DNA of 64,000 bases from Prevotella histicola JCM 15637 = DNF00424 (GCF_000613925.1 NZ_BAJX01000012.1:18678-82677), one strand, 5' to 3'. Shown: positions 30,568 to 40,824, counted from the stretch's first letter. A program made the numbers and translations. Notes: generated by a model not told the origin, from the letters alone.

Positions 30568-30575
30568 TAGTTTTG
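30568..30575 (+). promoter_or_regulatory. -7 box of the TamB-like gene
   Basis: TAGTTTTG at 30568-30575 with TTTC 20 bp upstream (30544-30547) resembles the primary-sigma consensus. The start codon is only 8 bases past the box, implying a leaderless or nearly leaderless mRNA. Confidence 0.55.
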
Positions 30576-30583
30576 TAAACGCA

Positions 30584-33500
30584 TTGAAGAGAATTAGAAC
30601 TACCATCCGTTGGATTGTATGGACGATTATAAGTTTATACATCGTCACCATTGTGCTGCTACATATACCAGCAGTACAGGGGGGTATTGGTTCTAAAATA
30701 GCAGACTTAGCATCCGAAAAACTCGGTACAGAAGTACGCATTGGACATGTTGATTTAGGCTTTCTGAACCGCGTTATCATTGACGACTTACTCATTTATG
30801 ACCAGCATCACAAGAAGATGTTATCTGCTTCACGCATCGGAGCAAAGGTCGATCTCATTCCACTCCTTCAATCTGGAGCTATCAATATATCCTCTGCACA
30901 ACTCTTTGGACTGAAGGCTGACCTCTACAAAACAACAAAAGACAGCAAGCCCAACTATCAATTCGTGCTGGACTCACTGGCTTCAAAGGACCAAAGTAAC
31001 AAAAAGCCATTGCACTTGTCCATCAATAGTCTTGTCATACGCAATGGTTCCATACGATATAATCAATATGATGCACCACAAACACCCCACCGATTCAACC
31101 TTCATCACCTGGCCATAACCAATATCTCCACCCATATCGTCCTTGATAAGCTTGACGATAACAGTGTTATTGCCAACTTAAGGAGTTTCTCATGCAAGGA
31201 ATCGGCAGGCTTAGATGTACAACAGCTGACCTTTGAAGTCAATGCCAACCAACGACAAGCAAGTCTTACAGACTTCAACCTGCAACTCCCTAACAGCAAA
31301 GTAGCTCTGGAAGAGATAAAAGCACATTATGAGTTAAAGGGCAAAAGACTGATAAACAACAGTTTAAGATTTAACATTAAAGGTTTTAATAGTACACTAC
31401 AGCCATCAGATCTCTCCACATTTTTACCAGACTTACACCTCCTCAGGAACCCTTATAGAATCGTTTTAAGTGCACAAGGAACGAACCGTTCTGTAACAAT
31501 TCGTCAACTAACCGTCTCCTCTCCCACCGAGTCAACACTTCTAAAAGCCAGAGGTTGGATAAAGGACTATGACACGAAGCCTTCGTGGAACATTACTTTC
31601 GCACCATTAAAGATTGGACATAACACCCTCATAAACCTTGCAAAAGTAGCAAAAAAGCCACTCCCCGCCCCCATAAACAACCTTGGGAACATTTACTATA
31701 AGGGCGTTATCAGTCAACAAAACAATACTTATACGGCACGTGGTGACCTAAACACCAACGCTGGTAGTGCCCGACTGGCTGCTTCTATGCATGGTAAAAA
31801 CCTCCGTGGCACTGTTATCACACCAGGATTCAACATCGGTGAGCTATTAGCAAACCCTGATTTCGGAAAGGTTGTTGCCAAGATTGCCGTTGATGGTAGT
31901 ACCGATCTCACACGCATCTCAGCCAAAGGGGATGTCTTTTCTTTCTTCTATAAGGGTTACACCTACAAGAATATCCATGTAGATGGACTTCTTCACCATG
32001 ATGCTTTCAATGGAGAAATAGCAATAAACGACCCCAATGGCAAGTTAGAAATAAGTGGAAAAGTTTCAAATATTTCCGCTTTCATCAACAAAAAAGGTGT
32101 ACTCTCAGCAAACATCAATATCAATGCTGATAATGTAAACCTCCATAAACTGCAACTTTCAGATGCTTTGGGAGATAGAGATATCTCCTTCAACTCACAG
32201 ATTAATGGTCATTACTCTTCCGTAGACAACCTAAACGGAACGTTACAAGTGTCATCATTCTTCATGAAGGGCGAAGGACAAGACATCAACATAGACCATC
32301 TGAATGCCAAAGCCAGCAGTGGTGTACTCATGAAGTCGCTGGATGTCACGTCAGAACTTGGTGAAATACATCTCAACGGACAGTATACTTACTCCTCATT
32401 GCCACAAAGCATCACAAATATTCTGAGCCATTACTTACCAAGTGTCATCCGTCAGAAACCTTCTTATCAGTTGACAAGAAGCAAAAACAATTATGTTTTC
32501 TCCTTCCGCATGGATGATACGAAACTCCTCAATACACTTTTTAAGACGTCCCTCACCTCTCATTATCCTATCAGTATTGCTGGTAGGGTGAATGATCAGG
32601 CACATACCATCACTATGGATGCATCTGCACCATCACTCACATACGATGGTCATAAGCTCAGACATGTGTCCCTCTCAGTAGACACGCATCCTGAAGGACT
32701 CCTCGTCAACCTCTTTGGAGAACGTGCAGGAGCACAAGGACCACACGTAATTGTCAAAGCAAAGGGGAGTATTGCCAATGATAAAGTAGCCTCGGACATT
32801 GCTTTCCAGATGCCAGGGAGCACCGTTCTACATGGTAATATCAACACATTGGCAGCTTTCAGTCATCATCATGGAGCATTACAGACAGACTTACACTTCA
32901 ATCCTTCCAAGATAACTGTAGACACAATCACGTTACAGCTACAGCCATCCGACTTGTCTTACTATCACAACAACCTGGCTATAGACCATTTTGAGATATC
33001 AAACCGTAACCAACACTTCGTTGTCAACGGACAGACATCAGGCAATCCAGAGGATTCTCTCATGGTAACACTGAAGGATATCGACGTCCCGTACATATTA
33101 GATATTGTCAATTTCCACAGCGTAGACTTCTCTGGTATAGCGTCAGGTACGGCTTCTATCCACTCTGTCTTCTCTCATCCACAGGCAAATGCAACCCTTA
33201 CCGTGCGTGATTTCACGTTCCAAGAGGGCGACATGGGGACATTACAAGCGAAAGTAAACTACAAAGAACAAGAAGGAAAAATCAATATAGATGCTAAAGC
33301 AGATGCTGGTGCAGCATCATATACGGACATAAAGGGGTATGTTGACATCAAAAACAGTTATATCAACTTACCTATTTACGCCCACGGGACACACCTTTAC
33401 TTCCTAAAGAGCTTCTGTGGTTCCTTCATGAGTGATATAAACGCACAGGCTGAAGGCTGGTGTAAGGTGGTAGGACCACTGGATGACATAAACCTTGAGG

Positions 33501-35068
33501 GTGATATGATAGCCAACGGTCCCATCCATATCAAACCTATTGGCGTTACCTATACATTAAAAGACTGTCGTGTCAGACTCATACCGAATGAGATAACATT
33601 TGCGACAGATACCGTTTATGATCCAAAAGGGAACATCGGTATTGTCACGGGAGGCTTACACCACAATTCCCTCACCCACCTCACTTATGACATCAACGTC
33701 GAAGCACATAACCTTCTGTCTTATTACTTCCCAAGACACACCAGCAAAGAGACATTCTGGGGTGTTGTCTACGGCACAGGAAACTGTGACATTAAAGGTG
33801 GACCGGGTGAGACAACGATGAATGTTGAGCTGGAACCAGAGAAAAATACCTTTATTACTTACAACGCAGCAACGGCAGGTGACGTAGGGACAAACAACTT
33901 TATCCACTGGATTTCCACACCCGTAGACAGCAATACAGTACTGATTCCAGAGACGGGCAACCCTTCTTCCGTAACGGCACCAGCCACTACACACACACCA
34001 TCTGACGCCAACAATAATAATAGCTTTGCAGATATACCGAGCAATCTGCACATCAATTTCCTCCTGAAGACCAATCCTAACCTCACTTTAGGAGTACTCC
34101 TTGATGAAGCAACAGGCGATAACATCACACTGAACGGCTCAGGTATTCTCCGTGCCACCTATTATAATAAAGGTGCATTCCAGCTTTTTGGCAACTATAA
34201 CGTAGACCATGGGCTCTACAGTCTGACCATACAGAACATCATCAAGAAGCAATTCTCCTTCCAGCCAGGGTCAACAATTGCTTTTGGAGGTGACCCTTTC
34301 AATGCTGCACTCAACTTAAAAGGAATATACACCATCAACTCCGTACCTCTCAGCGACTTAGGGTTGGGCAATTCGTTTGCACATAACAACACGAAAGTAA
34401 ACTGTCTTCTAAATATCGAAGGGACACCAGCAGCACCAACAGTATCCTTTGATTTGGATCTTCCGACGCTCTCCTCCGACGCACAACAGATGGTACGTTC
34501 CATCCTCAACTCCGAACAGGAGATGAACAACCAGGTGCTTTATCTGCTTGCTGTCGGTAGGTTCTATCCCCAAAGCAACAACAATAACAACATGGCACAG
34601 AAAGACTTAGGACCAAGTCAGACCTCACTTGCCATGCAGAGTCTGCTCTCCGGAACAATCTCCCAGCAGATCAACACAGTCCTTTCCAACTTAGTAAACA
34701 ACCGAAACTGGAACTTTGGAGCAAACATTGCCACAGGAAACGAAGGCTTTAGCAATGCTGAATACGAAGGACTCCTCTCCGGTAGCATGCTCAACAACCG
34801 TCTACTCTTCAACGGGCAGTTCGGTTATCGTGACAATGTTGCTAAAAACAGCTCCTCATTCATTGGAGATTTCGACATCAGATACCTCCTTTTCCCAAGC
34901 GGGAACGTAGCCTTCCGCGTCTATAATCAGACCAACGACCGCTACTTCTCTCGCAATTCACTGACCACACAAGGTGTGGGTATCATCCTGAAAAAGGACT
35001 TTAACCACATCTGGGATATTTTCGGTGTAAAGAGAAGAAAGGTTAAAAAAGAACCGCAAAAGCATTGA
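30584..35068 (+). CDS. TamB-like translocation and assembly module protein
   Basis: A 1494-residue AsmA/TamB-like protein. It has one N-terminal membrane anchor (about residues 8-27) followed by a long beta-repetitive periplasmic region, with the conserved C-terminal TamB/DUF490 part from about 1000 to 1460 (for example NITLNGSGILRATYYN, QQMVRSILNSEQEMNNQVLYLL). Such proteins bridge the two membranes and are implicated in lipid transport or outer-membrane protein assembly. The start must be the TTG at 30584, because the next Met is about 80 codons later, after the membrane anchor. That TTG is 8 bases past a -7 box. No tamA-like barrel gene is adjacent. rpsA follows after about 110 bases with its own promoter. 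Confidence 0.87.
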   Translation: MKRIRTTIRWIVWTIISLYIVTIVLLHIPAVQGGIGSKIADLASEKLGTEVRIGHVDLGFLNRVIIDDLLIYDQHHKKMLSASRIGAKVDLIPLLQSGAINISSAQLFGLKADLYKTTKDSKPNYQFVLDSLASKDQSNKKPLHLSINSLVIRNGSIRYNQYDAPQTPHRFNLHHLAITNISTHIVLDKLDDNSVIANLRSFSCKESAGLDVQQLTFEVNANQRQASLTDFNLQLPNSKVALEEIKAHYELKGKRLINNSLRFNIKGFNSTLQPSDLSTFLPDLHLLRNPYRIVLSAQGTNRSVTIRQLTVSSPTESTLLKARGWIKDYDTKPSWNITFAPLKIGHNTLINLAKVAKKPLPAPINNLGNIYYKGVISQQNNTYTARGDLNTNAGSARLAASMHGKNLRGTVITPGFNIGELLANPDFGKVVAKIAVDGSTDLTRISAKGDVFSFFYKGYTYKNIHVDGLLHHDAFNGEIAINDPNGKLEISGKVSNISAFINKKGVLSANININADNVNLHKLQLSDALGDRDISFNSQINGHYSSVDNLNGTLQVSSFFMKGEGQDINIDHLNAKASSGVLMKSLDVTSELGEIHLNGQYTYSSLPQSITNILSHYLPSVIRQKPSYQLTRSKNNYVFSFRMDDTKLLNTLFKTSLTSHYPISIAGRVNDQAHTITMDASAPSLTYDGHKLRHVSLSVDTHPEGLLVNLFGERAGAQGPHVIVKAKGSIANDKVASDIAFQMPGSTVLHGNINTLAAFSHHHGALQTDLHFNPSKITVDTITLQLQPSDLSYYHNNLAIDHFEISNRNQHFVVNGQTSGNPEDSLMVTLKDIDVPYILDIVNFHSVDFSGIASGTASIHSVFSHPQANATLTVRDFTFQEGDMGTLQAKVNYKEQEGKINIDAKADAGAASYTDIKGYVDIKNSYINLPIYAHGTHLYFLKSFCGSFMSDINAQAEGWCKVVGPLDDINLEGDMIANGPIHIKPIGVTYTLKDCRVRLIPNEITFATDTVYDPKGNIGIVTGGLHHNSLTHLTYDINVEAHNLLSYYFPRHTSKETFWGVVYGTGNCDIKGGPGETTMNVELEPEKNTFITYNAATAGDVGTNNFIHWISTPVDSNTVLIPETGNPSSVTAPATTHTPSDANNNNSFADIPSNLHINFLLKTNPNLTLGVLLDEATGDNITLNGSGILRATYYNKGAFQLFGNYNVDHGLYSLTIQNIIKKQFSFQPGSTIAFGGDPFNAALNLKGIYTINSVPLSDLGLGNSFAHNNTKVNCLLNIEGTPAAPTVSFDLDLPTLSSDAQQMVRSILNSEQEMNNQVLYLLAVGRFYPQSNNNNNMAQKDLGPSQTSLAMQSLLSGTISQQINTVLSNLVNNRNWNFGANIATGNEGFSNAEYEGLLSGSMLNNRLLFNGQFGYRDNVAKNSSSFIGDFDIRYLLFPSGNVAFRVYNQTNDRYFSRNSLTTQGVGIILKKDFNHIWDIFGVKRRKVKKEPQKH

Positions 35069-35094
35069 TGTTCAGAATATTATTAGTAACTTTG
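35065..35094 (+). promoter_or_regulatory. rpsA promoter
   Basis: TTG at 35065-35067, a 19-bp spacer and TAACTTTG at 35087-35094 match the consensus. The -33 overlaps the TamB-like stop codon region. The leader of about 75 nt holds a small hairpin, GGGG-ATATTAAG-CCCC near 35105-35121, a possible site for S1 feedback. Confidence 0.75.
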
Positions 35095-35176
35095 CGCTCG
35101 ATTTGGGGATATTAAGCCCCATTAGAGTTCATATAAAGTCAAACTTTATTAATTAAATTATTTTTTTAAACACTTT

Positions 35177-36964
35177 ATGACAAAAATTGAAGACGTCAAG
35201 AATGTACAGCCTTTAGCTGACTTCAACTGGGACGAGTTCGAGAACGGAACACAGAATGGCGCTAGCAAGAGCGATCTTACTAAGGCTTACGATGAGACAC
35301 TCAACAAGATCCAGGAGCATCAGGTTGTTGAAGGTACTGTAATCTCAGTTGACAAGAAGGAAGTAGTAGTAAACATCGGTTACAAGAGCGATGGTATTAT
35401 CCCTGCTTCAGAATTCCGTTACAATCCAGATCTCAAGCCAGGCGATAAGGTTGAGGTTTACGTAGAGAGCCAGGAAGACAAGCGTGGCCAGCTCGTACTC
35501 TCACACAAGAAGGCACGCCTGCAGAAGAGCTGGGAGAACATCAACAAGGCTTTGGAGAACGATGAGATTGTTCAGGGCTACATCAAGAGCCGCACAAAGG
35601 GTGGTATGATCGTTGATGTATTCGGCATTGAAGCATTCCTTCCAGGAAGCCAGATTGACGTTCACCCTATACGTGACTACGATGTATTCGTTGGTAAGAC
35701 TATGGAGTTCAAGATTGTTAAGATCAATCAGGAGTTCCGCAACGTTGTCGTATCACACAAAGCACTCATCGAGGCAGAGCTTGAAGCACAGCGCAAGGAG
35801 ATCATCTCTCATCTTGAGAAGGGTCAGATCCTCGAGGGTACTGTTAAGAACATCACCTCTTACGGTGTATTCGTTGACCTCGGTGGTGTTGACGGACTCG
35901 TACATATCACTGACCTCTCATGGGGTCGCGTAAGTGATCCACACGAGGTTGTAACACTCGATGAGAAGATCAACGTTGTAATCCTCGACTTTGATGAGGA
36001 TAAGAAGCGTATCGCTCTTGGTATCAAGCAGCTCACTCCACACCCATGGGATTCTCTTGATCCTAACCTTAAGGTTGGTGACCACGTTAAGGGTAAGGTA
36101 GTTGTTATGGCTGACTATGGTGCATTCGTTGAGATACAGCCAGGCGTTGAGGGTCTCATCCACGTATCTGAGATGAGCTGGAGCCAGCACTTGCGTTCAG
36201 CACAGGAGTTTATGAAGGTTGGTGATGAGGTAGAGGCAGTAATCCTCACCCTTGATCGCGACGAGCGTAAGATGTCTCTTGGCATCAAACAGCTGAAGGA
36301 AGACCCATGGGAGACTATCGAAGTGAAGTACCCAGTAGGTTCTAAGCACATTGCTAAGGTTCGTAACTTCACTAACTTCGGTATCTTCGTAGAGCTTGAG
36401 GAAGGTGTTGACGGTCTTATCCACATCAGCGATCTCTCTTGGACTAAGAAGGTTAAGCATCCTTCAGAGTTCACATCACAGGGTGCAGAGATCGAGGTTG
36501 TTGTTCTCGAAATTGACAAAGAGAACCGTCGTTTGAGCCTTGGTCACAAGCAACTCGAGTCAAATCCATGGGATGAGTACGAGGAAATCTACAAGCCAGG
36601 TACTATCCACAATGGTAAGATCACCGAGTCTATGGACAAGGGTGCAGTGATTACTCTTGATGAAGGTGGTGAAGGCTTCGCTACACCTAAGCATCTTGTT
36701 AAGCAGGATGGCACACAGGCACAGCTTGGCGAGGAACTCCCATTCATGGTTATTGAGTTCGTTAAGGACACAAAGCGCATCATCCTCTCTCACTCTCGTA
36801 CTTTCGAGGAGGTTAAGGAAGAGCCACGTCGCCCACGTCATGCAGCTAATGGCGCACGCAAGCAGGATCAGTCAGCACAGATCAACAACGTTGCTGCTGG
36901 TACTTCACTTGGTGATCTCGACGTACTCGCTGACTTGAAGAAGAAGATGGAGGGTGACAAGTAA
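35177..36964 (+). CDS. rpsA: 30S ribosomal protein S1
   Basis: A 595-residue RNA-binding ribosomal protein with six S1 (OB-fold) repeats, beginning at about residues 50, 133, 217, 302, 388 and 474; the typical core is seen as ILEGTVKNITSYGVFVDLGG and GLIHVSEMSWS. An acidic lead (about 1-45) and a basic tail (EEPRRPRHAANGARKQ) flank the repeats. S1 brings mRNA to the ribosome, and in Bacteroidota, where Shine-Dalgarno sequences are rare, it is expected to be central to initiation. Codon use is strongly biased, as for highly expressed genes. It has its own promoter (35065) and terminator (36994). Confidence 0.97.
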   Translation: MTKIEDVKNVQPLADFNWDEFENGTQNGASKSDLTKAYDETLNKIQEHQVVEGTVISVDKKEVVVNIGYKSDGIIPASEFRYNPDLKPGDKVEVYVESQEDKRGQLVLSHKKARLQKSWENINKALENDEIVQGYIKSRTKGGMIVDVFGIEAFLPGSQIDVHPIRDYDVFVGKTMEFKIVKINQEFRNVVVSHKALIEAELEAQRKEIISHLEKGQILEGTVKNITSYGVFVDLGGVDGLVHITDLSWGRVSDPHEVVTLDEKINVVILDFDEDKKRIALGIKQLTPHPWDSLDPNLKVGDHVKGKVVVMADYGAFVEIQPGVEGLIHVSEMSWSQHLRSAQEFMKVGDEVEAVILTLDRDERKMSLGIKQLKEDPWETIEVKYPVGSKHIAKVRNFTNFGIFVELEEGVDGLIHISDLSWTKKVKHPSEFTSQGAEIEVVVLEIDKENRRLSLGHKQLESNPWDEYEEIYKPGTIHNGKITESMDKGAVITLDEGGEGFATPKHLVKQDGTQAQLGEELPFMVIEFVKDTKRIILSHSRTFEEVKEEPRRPRHAANGARKQDQSAQINNVAAGTSLGDLDVLADLKKKMEGDK

Positions 36965-36993
36965 TCCTTGTTACAATCATCTAAATAATATAA

Positions 36994-37027
36994 GGCATCA
37001 GGCTATCACAGCTTGATGCCTTTTTTA
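36994..37027 (+). terminator. rpsA terminator
   Basis: An 11-bp stem (GGCATCAGGCT with AGCTTGATGCC, one G-T pair), 5-base loop and six T residues, 30 bases past the stop codon. Confidence 0.9.
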
Positions 37028-37099
37028 TTGTCCGTGAATTATCCTTACAGATAGCACGCCATGGTATTCTGAAAAATGAAAGAATATGGATGGAAAACG

Positions 37100-37253
37100 A
37101 CTTTGTAACCATCAGACAATCAAAGGCTTACAAAACGCCTCGCAAAAGGGCATCTTTTACGGTGCAAAAGGGCACCTTTTACACTTCAAAAGGGCATCTT
37201 TTACAATGCAAAAGGGCGTCTTTTACACGGCGAAAGAGCACCTCTTGATTTGC
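37100..37253. repeat. AAAAG-(GGCRY)-CTTTT intergenic array, copy 4
   Basis: The flank comes first (TTTGTAACCATCAG ... AAAGGCTTACAAAA). Units at 37144, 37166, 37188 and 37210 all carry GGCRY cores. A fifth, decayed unit at 37232 (GAAAGAGCACCTCTTGA) keeps the 22-bp step. Compared with copy 3, the flank has the same orientation but the unit cores are reversed. From 37254 to 37438 no further element was recognised. Confidence 0.9.
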
Positions 37254-37439
37254 GAGTAATAAAAATCCTGACAACACACACTACTAAAGGCGATTATTAG
37301 TGATACTATTCTACCAACAGAAAGCGCGATACACAGCTGAGACTTCTTAACCATATACAAGAGACATTTTATGATATATACGGGAGAGGACACGGACGAT
37401 TAAGGCGAAAGAGACGATCAAATTACCTTATTTTAGGTA

Positions 37440-37470
37440 TTGTATAAATTCTAAAATTTACATACTTTTG
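37440..37470 (+). promoter_or_regulatory. Promoter of the TonB-dependent receptor
   Basis: TTG at 37440-37442, a 20-bp spacer and TACTTTTG at 37463-37470. The start codon is at 37510, leaving a leader of roughly 34 nt. No Fur-like palindrome was identified with confidence. Confidence 0.75.
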
Positions 37471-37509
37471 CACAAAATAATGGATTATCGATAAAAAATT
37501 GTATACATA

Positions 37510-39642
37510 ATGAGAAAGAAATTTACCCCACTTGTGTTTATTCTGGCAGCAGTTGTTGCACCTTGTAACGCACAGACAGAGAACGCACTGGACTCTACGC
37601 AGCATCTGCAGGAGGTGACCATCAGTACGACACGTATCCCTGAACTGAAGTCGAATGCGGCTGCTACGGTCACAATCATCGACAATAAACAGATAGAAGC
37701 AATGAGTAAGATTGCTCCAGACATGTCGCATCTCCTTGGATTGCTCACCCCGGGCATGGCATTGTCAAGTAATACGACAAGTTCACGTGCACAATCACTC
37801 CGCGGAAGAAGCGCATTAATACTGATTGACGGTATACCCCAGTCGACTCCGCTACGCTCTACCGACCGTGATATCCGTACGATTGACGTCTCTGCCATCG
37901 ACCATATCGAGATTGTGAAAGGGTCAACGGCACTGTATGGAAACGGTGCTATCGGTGGTTTGATCAACATCATCACTAAGAAAAACACCACCAACAGAGC
38001 CATTGCAGGACAGACAACGCTGGCTGGATCAACCTATAACTTCTTCCGACAGGGCAAGGGTCAGGGTTATCGTATCAACCAACAGCTTTACGGAAAGGCT
38101 GGACAGTTTGACTATCTCATCAGTGGAACCTTCGGAAGAACAGGCAGTAGCGTTGATGGTGACGGACAATTCATCTCTCCAAGATACGGACTTGGCGACA
38201 CATATACCACCAATACACTCGTGAAACTGGGCTATGCACTGTCAACAAAAAGCCGAATTGAACTGATGTATAACTTCTATCGCAGTCTGCAGGACACGAA
38301 ACTGATTCCTTCAGCAGGTATATATCTGCAGCGCCCAGCCATCGGTGTCATTGGGAACAGAGACCCACAGGCTGTTGATGAAGGTACACGATACAACCAC
38401 AATGCTTACTTGAAGTTCACTTCACATGACATTTTCAAACATACAGACTTAGAGGCTGACATCTATGGGTCAAGCCTTTACACCATCTTCGACTTCCGTA
38501 AAGCCAACCCAGCACAACCCCGATGGGAGGAGACCAGCGGACAGTCAGCAGTGAAAGACCGTAAGTTCGGCTTCCGTACACAGTTCACGTCTCGTCTGAC
38601 ACTCTCTGAAAACGCCTTCGCACGCCTTGTTTACGGTTATGATTACCTCTTCAACAAGACGGCGCAACCCCTTGTTGACGGTCGTTTGTGGATGCCTTGG
38701 CTCAGAAGTAACAACCATGCACCGTTCGTACAGATGAAAGCTACACTGTGGCAATGGTTCAACGTGAAGCTGGGAGGACGATATGACTTCATCAATGTGA
38801 GCGTTCCCGACTATGATGTGTTGCGTAATAAACTCTCTGACCCACAGGTTCATGTGCAAGGAGGATCACTTCATTACAACAATCTCTCATTCAATGTCGG
38901 ACTGTCTTATAACAAGATCCGTGAATTCCAGCCTTTCGTAGCCTTCTCACAGGGCTTCTCAATCTTCGATTTGGGTCGTACGTTACGTGCTGCAAAGGCT
39001 GATGTGCTATCAAAAATATCAACAGAACCAGTCAAGACAAACAACTATGAGATTGGTGCTTACTCACAGATTGGTGACTGGTTGCAGCTGAATGGCTCGT
39101 TCTTCTATACCTATTCAAAGCTCGGTAGTGACCTGAAGATAGAGAATGGCTTCTGGGTTGTCAACCGGACACCACAGAAAGTGTATGGTATTGAACTGAG
39201 TGCTGACGCCAAGATCCTTGACAATCTCAAGGCAGGAGCAAACCTTTCATGGTTTGAAGGCAAACTGAAATCAGCCTCAGGAGAATGGGATACATACATG
39301 TCGAACATATCTATTCCTGCAGCAAAGTTGGGAATGTACGTGAACTACTCCCCTATTAAGAATACGTATCTACAGCTACAATACATCCACACAGGTAAGC
39401 GCAACCGCTTCACACCTAATGCTACCGGTGCTTACAATGAGGGAGAAGGAATCGTAAACCGTATCAACCTGCTGAACTTTATGGCAGGAATGAAGCTGAA
39501 AGCATGGGACTTCAGCCTCGCAGTATCGAACCTACTGAATTATACATATTATACACCTTCATCCATGTTAATGGCACGTAATGCTGAATATGCTCATGCT
39601 GATGGGCGCAACATCACGCTCACAGCAACCTTCAAATACTAA
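37510..39642 (+). CDS. TonB-dependent outer-membrane receptor (siderophore/vitamin type)
   Basis: A 710-residue receptor with signal peptide (cleavage near CNA, residue 21), an N-terminal plug (about 32-155: QEVTISTTRIPELKS, LRGRSALILIDGIPQS, IEIVKGSTALYGNGAIGG) and a 22-strand-type barrel ending in the beta-signal ITLTATFKY. It has no SusC-type extra domain and no SusD partner, so it resembles FhuA/BtuB/FecA-type uptake receptors for iron-siderophores, haem or corrinoids. The ligand cannot be deduced. It is transcribed alone, from the promoter at 37440 to the terminator at 39657. Confidence 0.93.
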   Translation: MRKKFTPLVFILAAVVAPCNAQTENALDSTQHLQEVTISTTRIPELKSNAAATVTIIDNKQIEAMSKIAPDMSHLLGLLTPGMALSSNTTSSRAQSLRGRSALILIDGIPQSTPLRSTDRDIRTIDVSAIDHIEIVKGSTALYGNGAIGGLINIITKKNTTNRAIAGQTTLAGSTYNFFRQGKGQGYRINQQLYGKAGQFDYLISGTFGRTGSSVDGDGQFISPRYGLGDTYTTNTLVKLGYALSTKSRIELMYNFYRSLQDTKLIPSAGIYLQRPAIGVIGNRDPQAVDEGTRYNHNAYLKFTSHDIFKHTDLEADIYGSSLYTIFDFRKANPAQPRWEETSGQSAVKDRKFGFRTQFTSRLTLSENAFARLVYGYDYLFNKTAQPLVDGRLWMPWLRSNNHAPFVQMKATLWQWFNVKLGGRYDFINVSVPDYDVLRNKLSDPQVHVQGGSLHYNNLSFNVGLSYNKIREFQPFVAFSQGFSIFDLGRTLRAAKADVLSKISTEPVKTNNYEIGAYSQIGDWLQLNGSFFYTYSKLGSDLKIENGFWVVNRTPQKVYGIELSADAKILDNLKAGANLSWFEGKLKSASGEWDTYMSNISIPAAKLGMYVNYSPIKNTYLQLQYIHTGKRNRFTPNATGAYNEGEGIVNRINLLNFMAGMKLKAWDFSLAVSNLLNYTYYTPSSMLMARNAEYAHADGRNITLTATFKY

Positions 39643-39656
39643 TGAAGGTAAACAAA

Positions 39657-39703
39657 GAACCTCCCTCTCTTCGTCGGAAGAGCTGGGGAGGTTCTCTGTT
39701 TTT
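39657..39703 (+). terminator. Terminator after the TonB receptor
   Basis: AGAACCTCCC pairs with GGGAGGTTCT; the loop can also fold (CTCTTC with GAAGAG). A T-rich stretch (GTTTTTG) follows. Confidence 0.8.
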
Positions 39704-39800
39704 GTATCTGAAAAGTTTAAGAAGACCCTGAAAAGAACACCAAAGCTCACTTGTCTACACCTATAAAGTAACCCTACTTTTTCGCAACTTTCTAACTTTC

Positions 39801-39881
39801 CTGTCACTACTGTCACCCATTCTTCTCTCATAATACCCTCTTTCACAGGCTATTAATCGAAATGTTAAAAGTGACAGCAAA
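39801..39881. repeat. 81-bp MITE-like inverted-repeat element, copy A
   Basis: CTGTCACT at the left end and AGTGACAG at the right end are exact inverted repeats, with CTGTCAC and GTGACAG starting exactly 70 bp apart. The right end ATGTTAAAAGTGACAGCAAA and the left end CTGTCACTACTGTCACC match copy B at 63577-63665 closely, while the middle is diverged. There is no gene in 39882-40055. Confidence 0.7.
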
Positions 39882-40055
39882 GCAATTTAAAAGTTATCTT
39901 AGTATTTATCGGTAAACTTTCAAGGCTCTATCCTTGGAATAAAGAGCTGATATAAGTTGAATACTATACACCTTATCAACTCAAATAAATGGTGCATCAA
40001 CGGATAAATCCCAAAAGAAAACGAAAGCTATAAAGCTGTTTTACGATGGTATTAA

Positions 40056-40099
40056 CAAAAAAAGAAGCAGGAAACCTGGATGGAACAGATTACCTGCTT
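40056..40099 (-). terminator. Terminator of the OmpA-lipoprotein gene
   Basis: On the minus strand AAGCAGG and CCTGCTT pair, followed by a C and seven T residues. The loop is long (21 bases), so confidence is moderate. Confidence 0.6.
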
Positions 40100-40146
40100 A
40101 CTTATTTAAGAGTACACATAAGTACTGTGCACTGCAGAATCAATGA

Positions 40147-40824
40147 TTAAAGAGAACCGTTGTTAGCCTGACGAATCATTTCAGATGAAGCATAGAGATA
40201 AACTTCTACACGACGGTTAGCCTGACTGACAGTCTTATTCTCGATAGGATTAGCACTACCAAAGCCCTCAACTGAACGAATCTGACGGTTAGAAACACCG
40301 TTTGCCTTCAGATAAGAAGACACTGCATTGGCACGACTCTGTGACAGAGGGATGTTGATATTATCGTTACCAGAAGCGTCAGTGTAGCCCTGGATAGCAA
40401 CGTCACAGTTTGAATTGCGCTTCATCAGACCAGCGAATTTCGTCAGATCCTTCTTAGCTGAAGCACTCAAAGTAGACTTGTTAAGAGGGAAAAGGATACC
40501 AGAATCGAAGGTTACCTTCACACAATCCAGACCATTTGCATCTGTTACCTTGTCAACTCGAGCGTTAGGAAGCTGCTGAGAAGCCTCACGTGCCACCTTA
40601 TCCATGTGACGACCGATGAGCGCACCAGCACCTGAACCAATCACACCACCGATAGCTGCACCGATAGCAGTACTCTTTGTATTCTTTCCTATGATGTTAC
40701 CAACGATGCCGCCCAGTACCGCTCCGGCACCACCACCAGCTAAAGCACCTGTTCCTTGTTTGGTCTGACAACTTACGACAGTCAGCATACACATGCCTGC
40801 TGCCATTACTTTCATATTCTTCAT
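40147..40824 (-). CDS. OmpA-family lipoprotein with glycine zipper
   Basis: A 225-residue outer-membrane lipoprotein (signal residues 1-18, lipobox VVSC, Cys19 when started at ATG 40824). A glycine-zipper region follows (about 25-72: GAVLGGIVGNIIGK, AIGGVIGSGAGALIG), which may insert in or oligomerise on the membrane. An OmpA C-terminal peptidoglycan-binding domain completes it (about 100-215: GYTDASGNDNINIPLSQSRA, SANRRVEVYL-type end). The E. coli YiaD family has this layout. It probably ties the outer membrane to peptidoglycan. An upstream in-frame TTG (40833) is a weaker start. It is divergent from proS. Confidence 0.93.
   Translation of the reverse strand: MKNMKVMAAGMCMLTVVSCQTKQGTGALAGGGAGAVLGGIVGNIIGKNTKSTAIGAAIGGVIGSGAGALIGRHMDKVAREASQQLPNARVDKVTDANGLDCVKVTFDSGILFPLNKSTLSASAKKDLTKFAGLMKRNSNCDVAIQGYTDASGNDNINIPLSQSRANAVSSYLKANGVSNRQIRSVEGFGSANPIENKTVSQANRRVEVYLYASSEMIRQANNGSL

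Noticed and set aside
33656..34530. Antisense frames over the TamB-like gene
   Set aside because: No recognisable protein features; the sense frame is uninterrupted over 4.4 kb.
35918..36841. Several long antisense frames within rpsA
   Set aside because: These are products of the strongly biased codon usage of rpsA, not genes.
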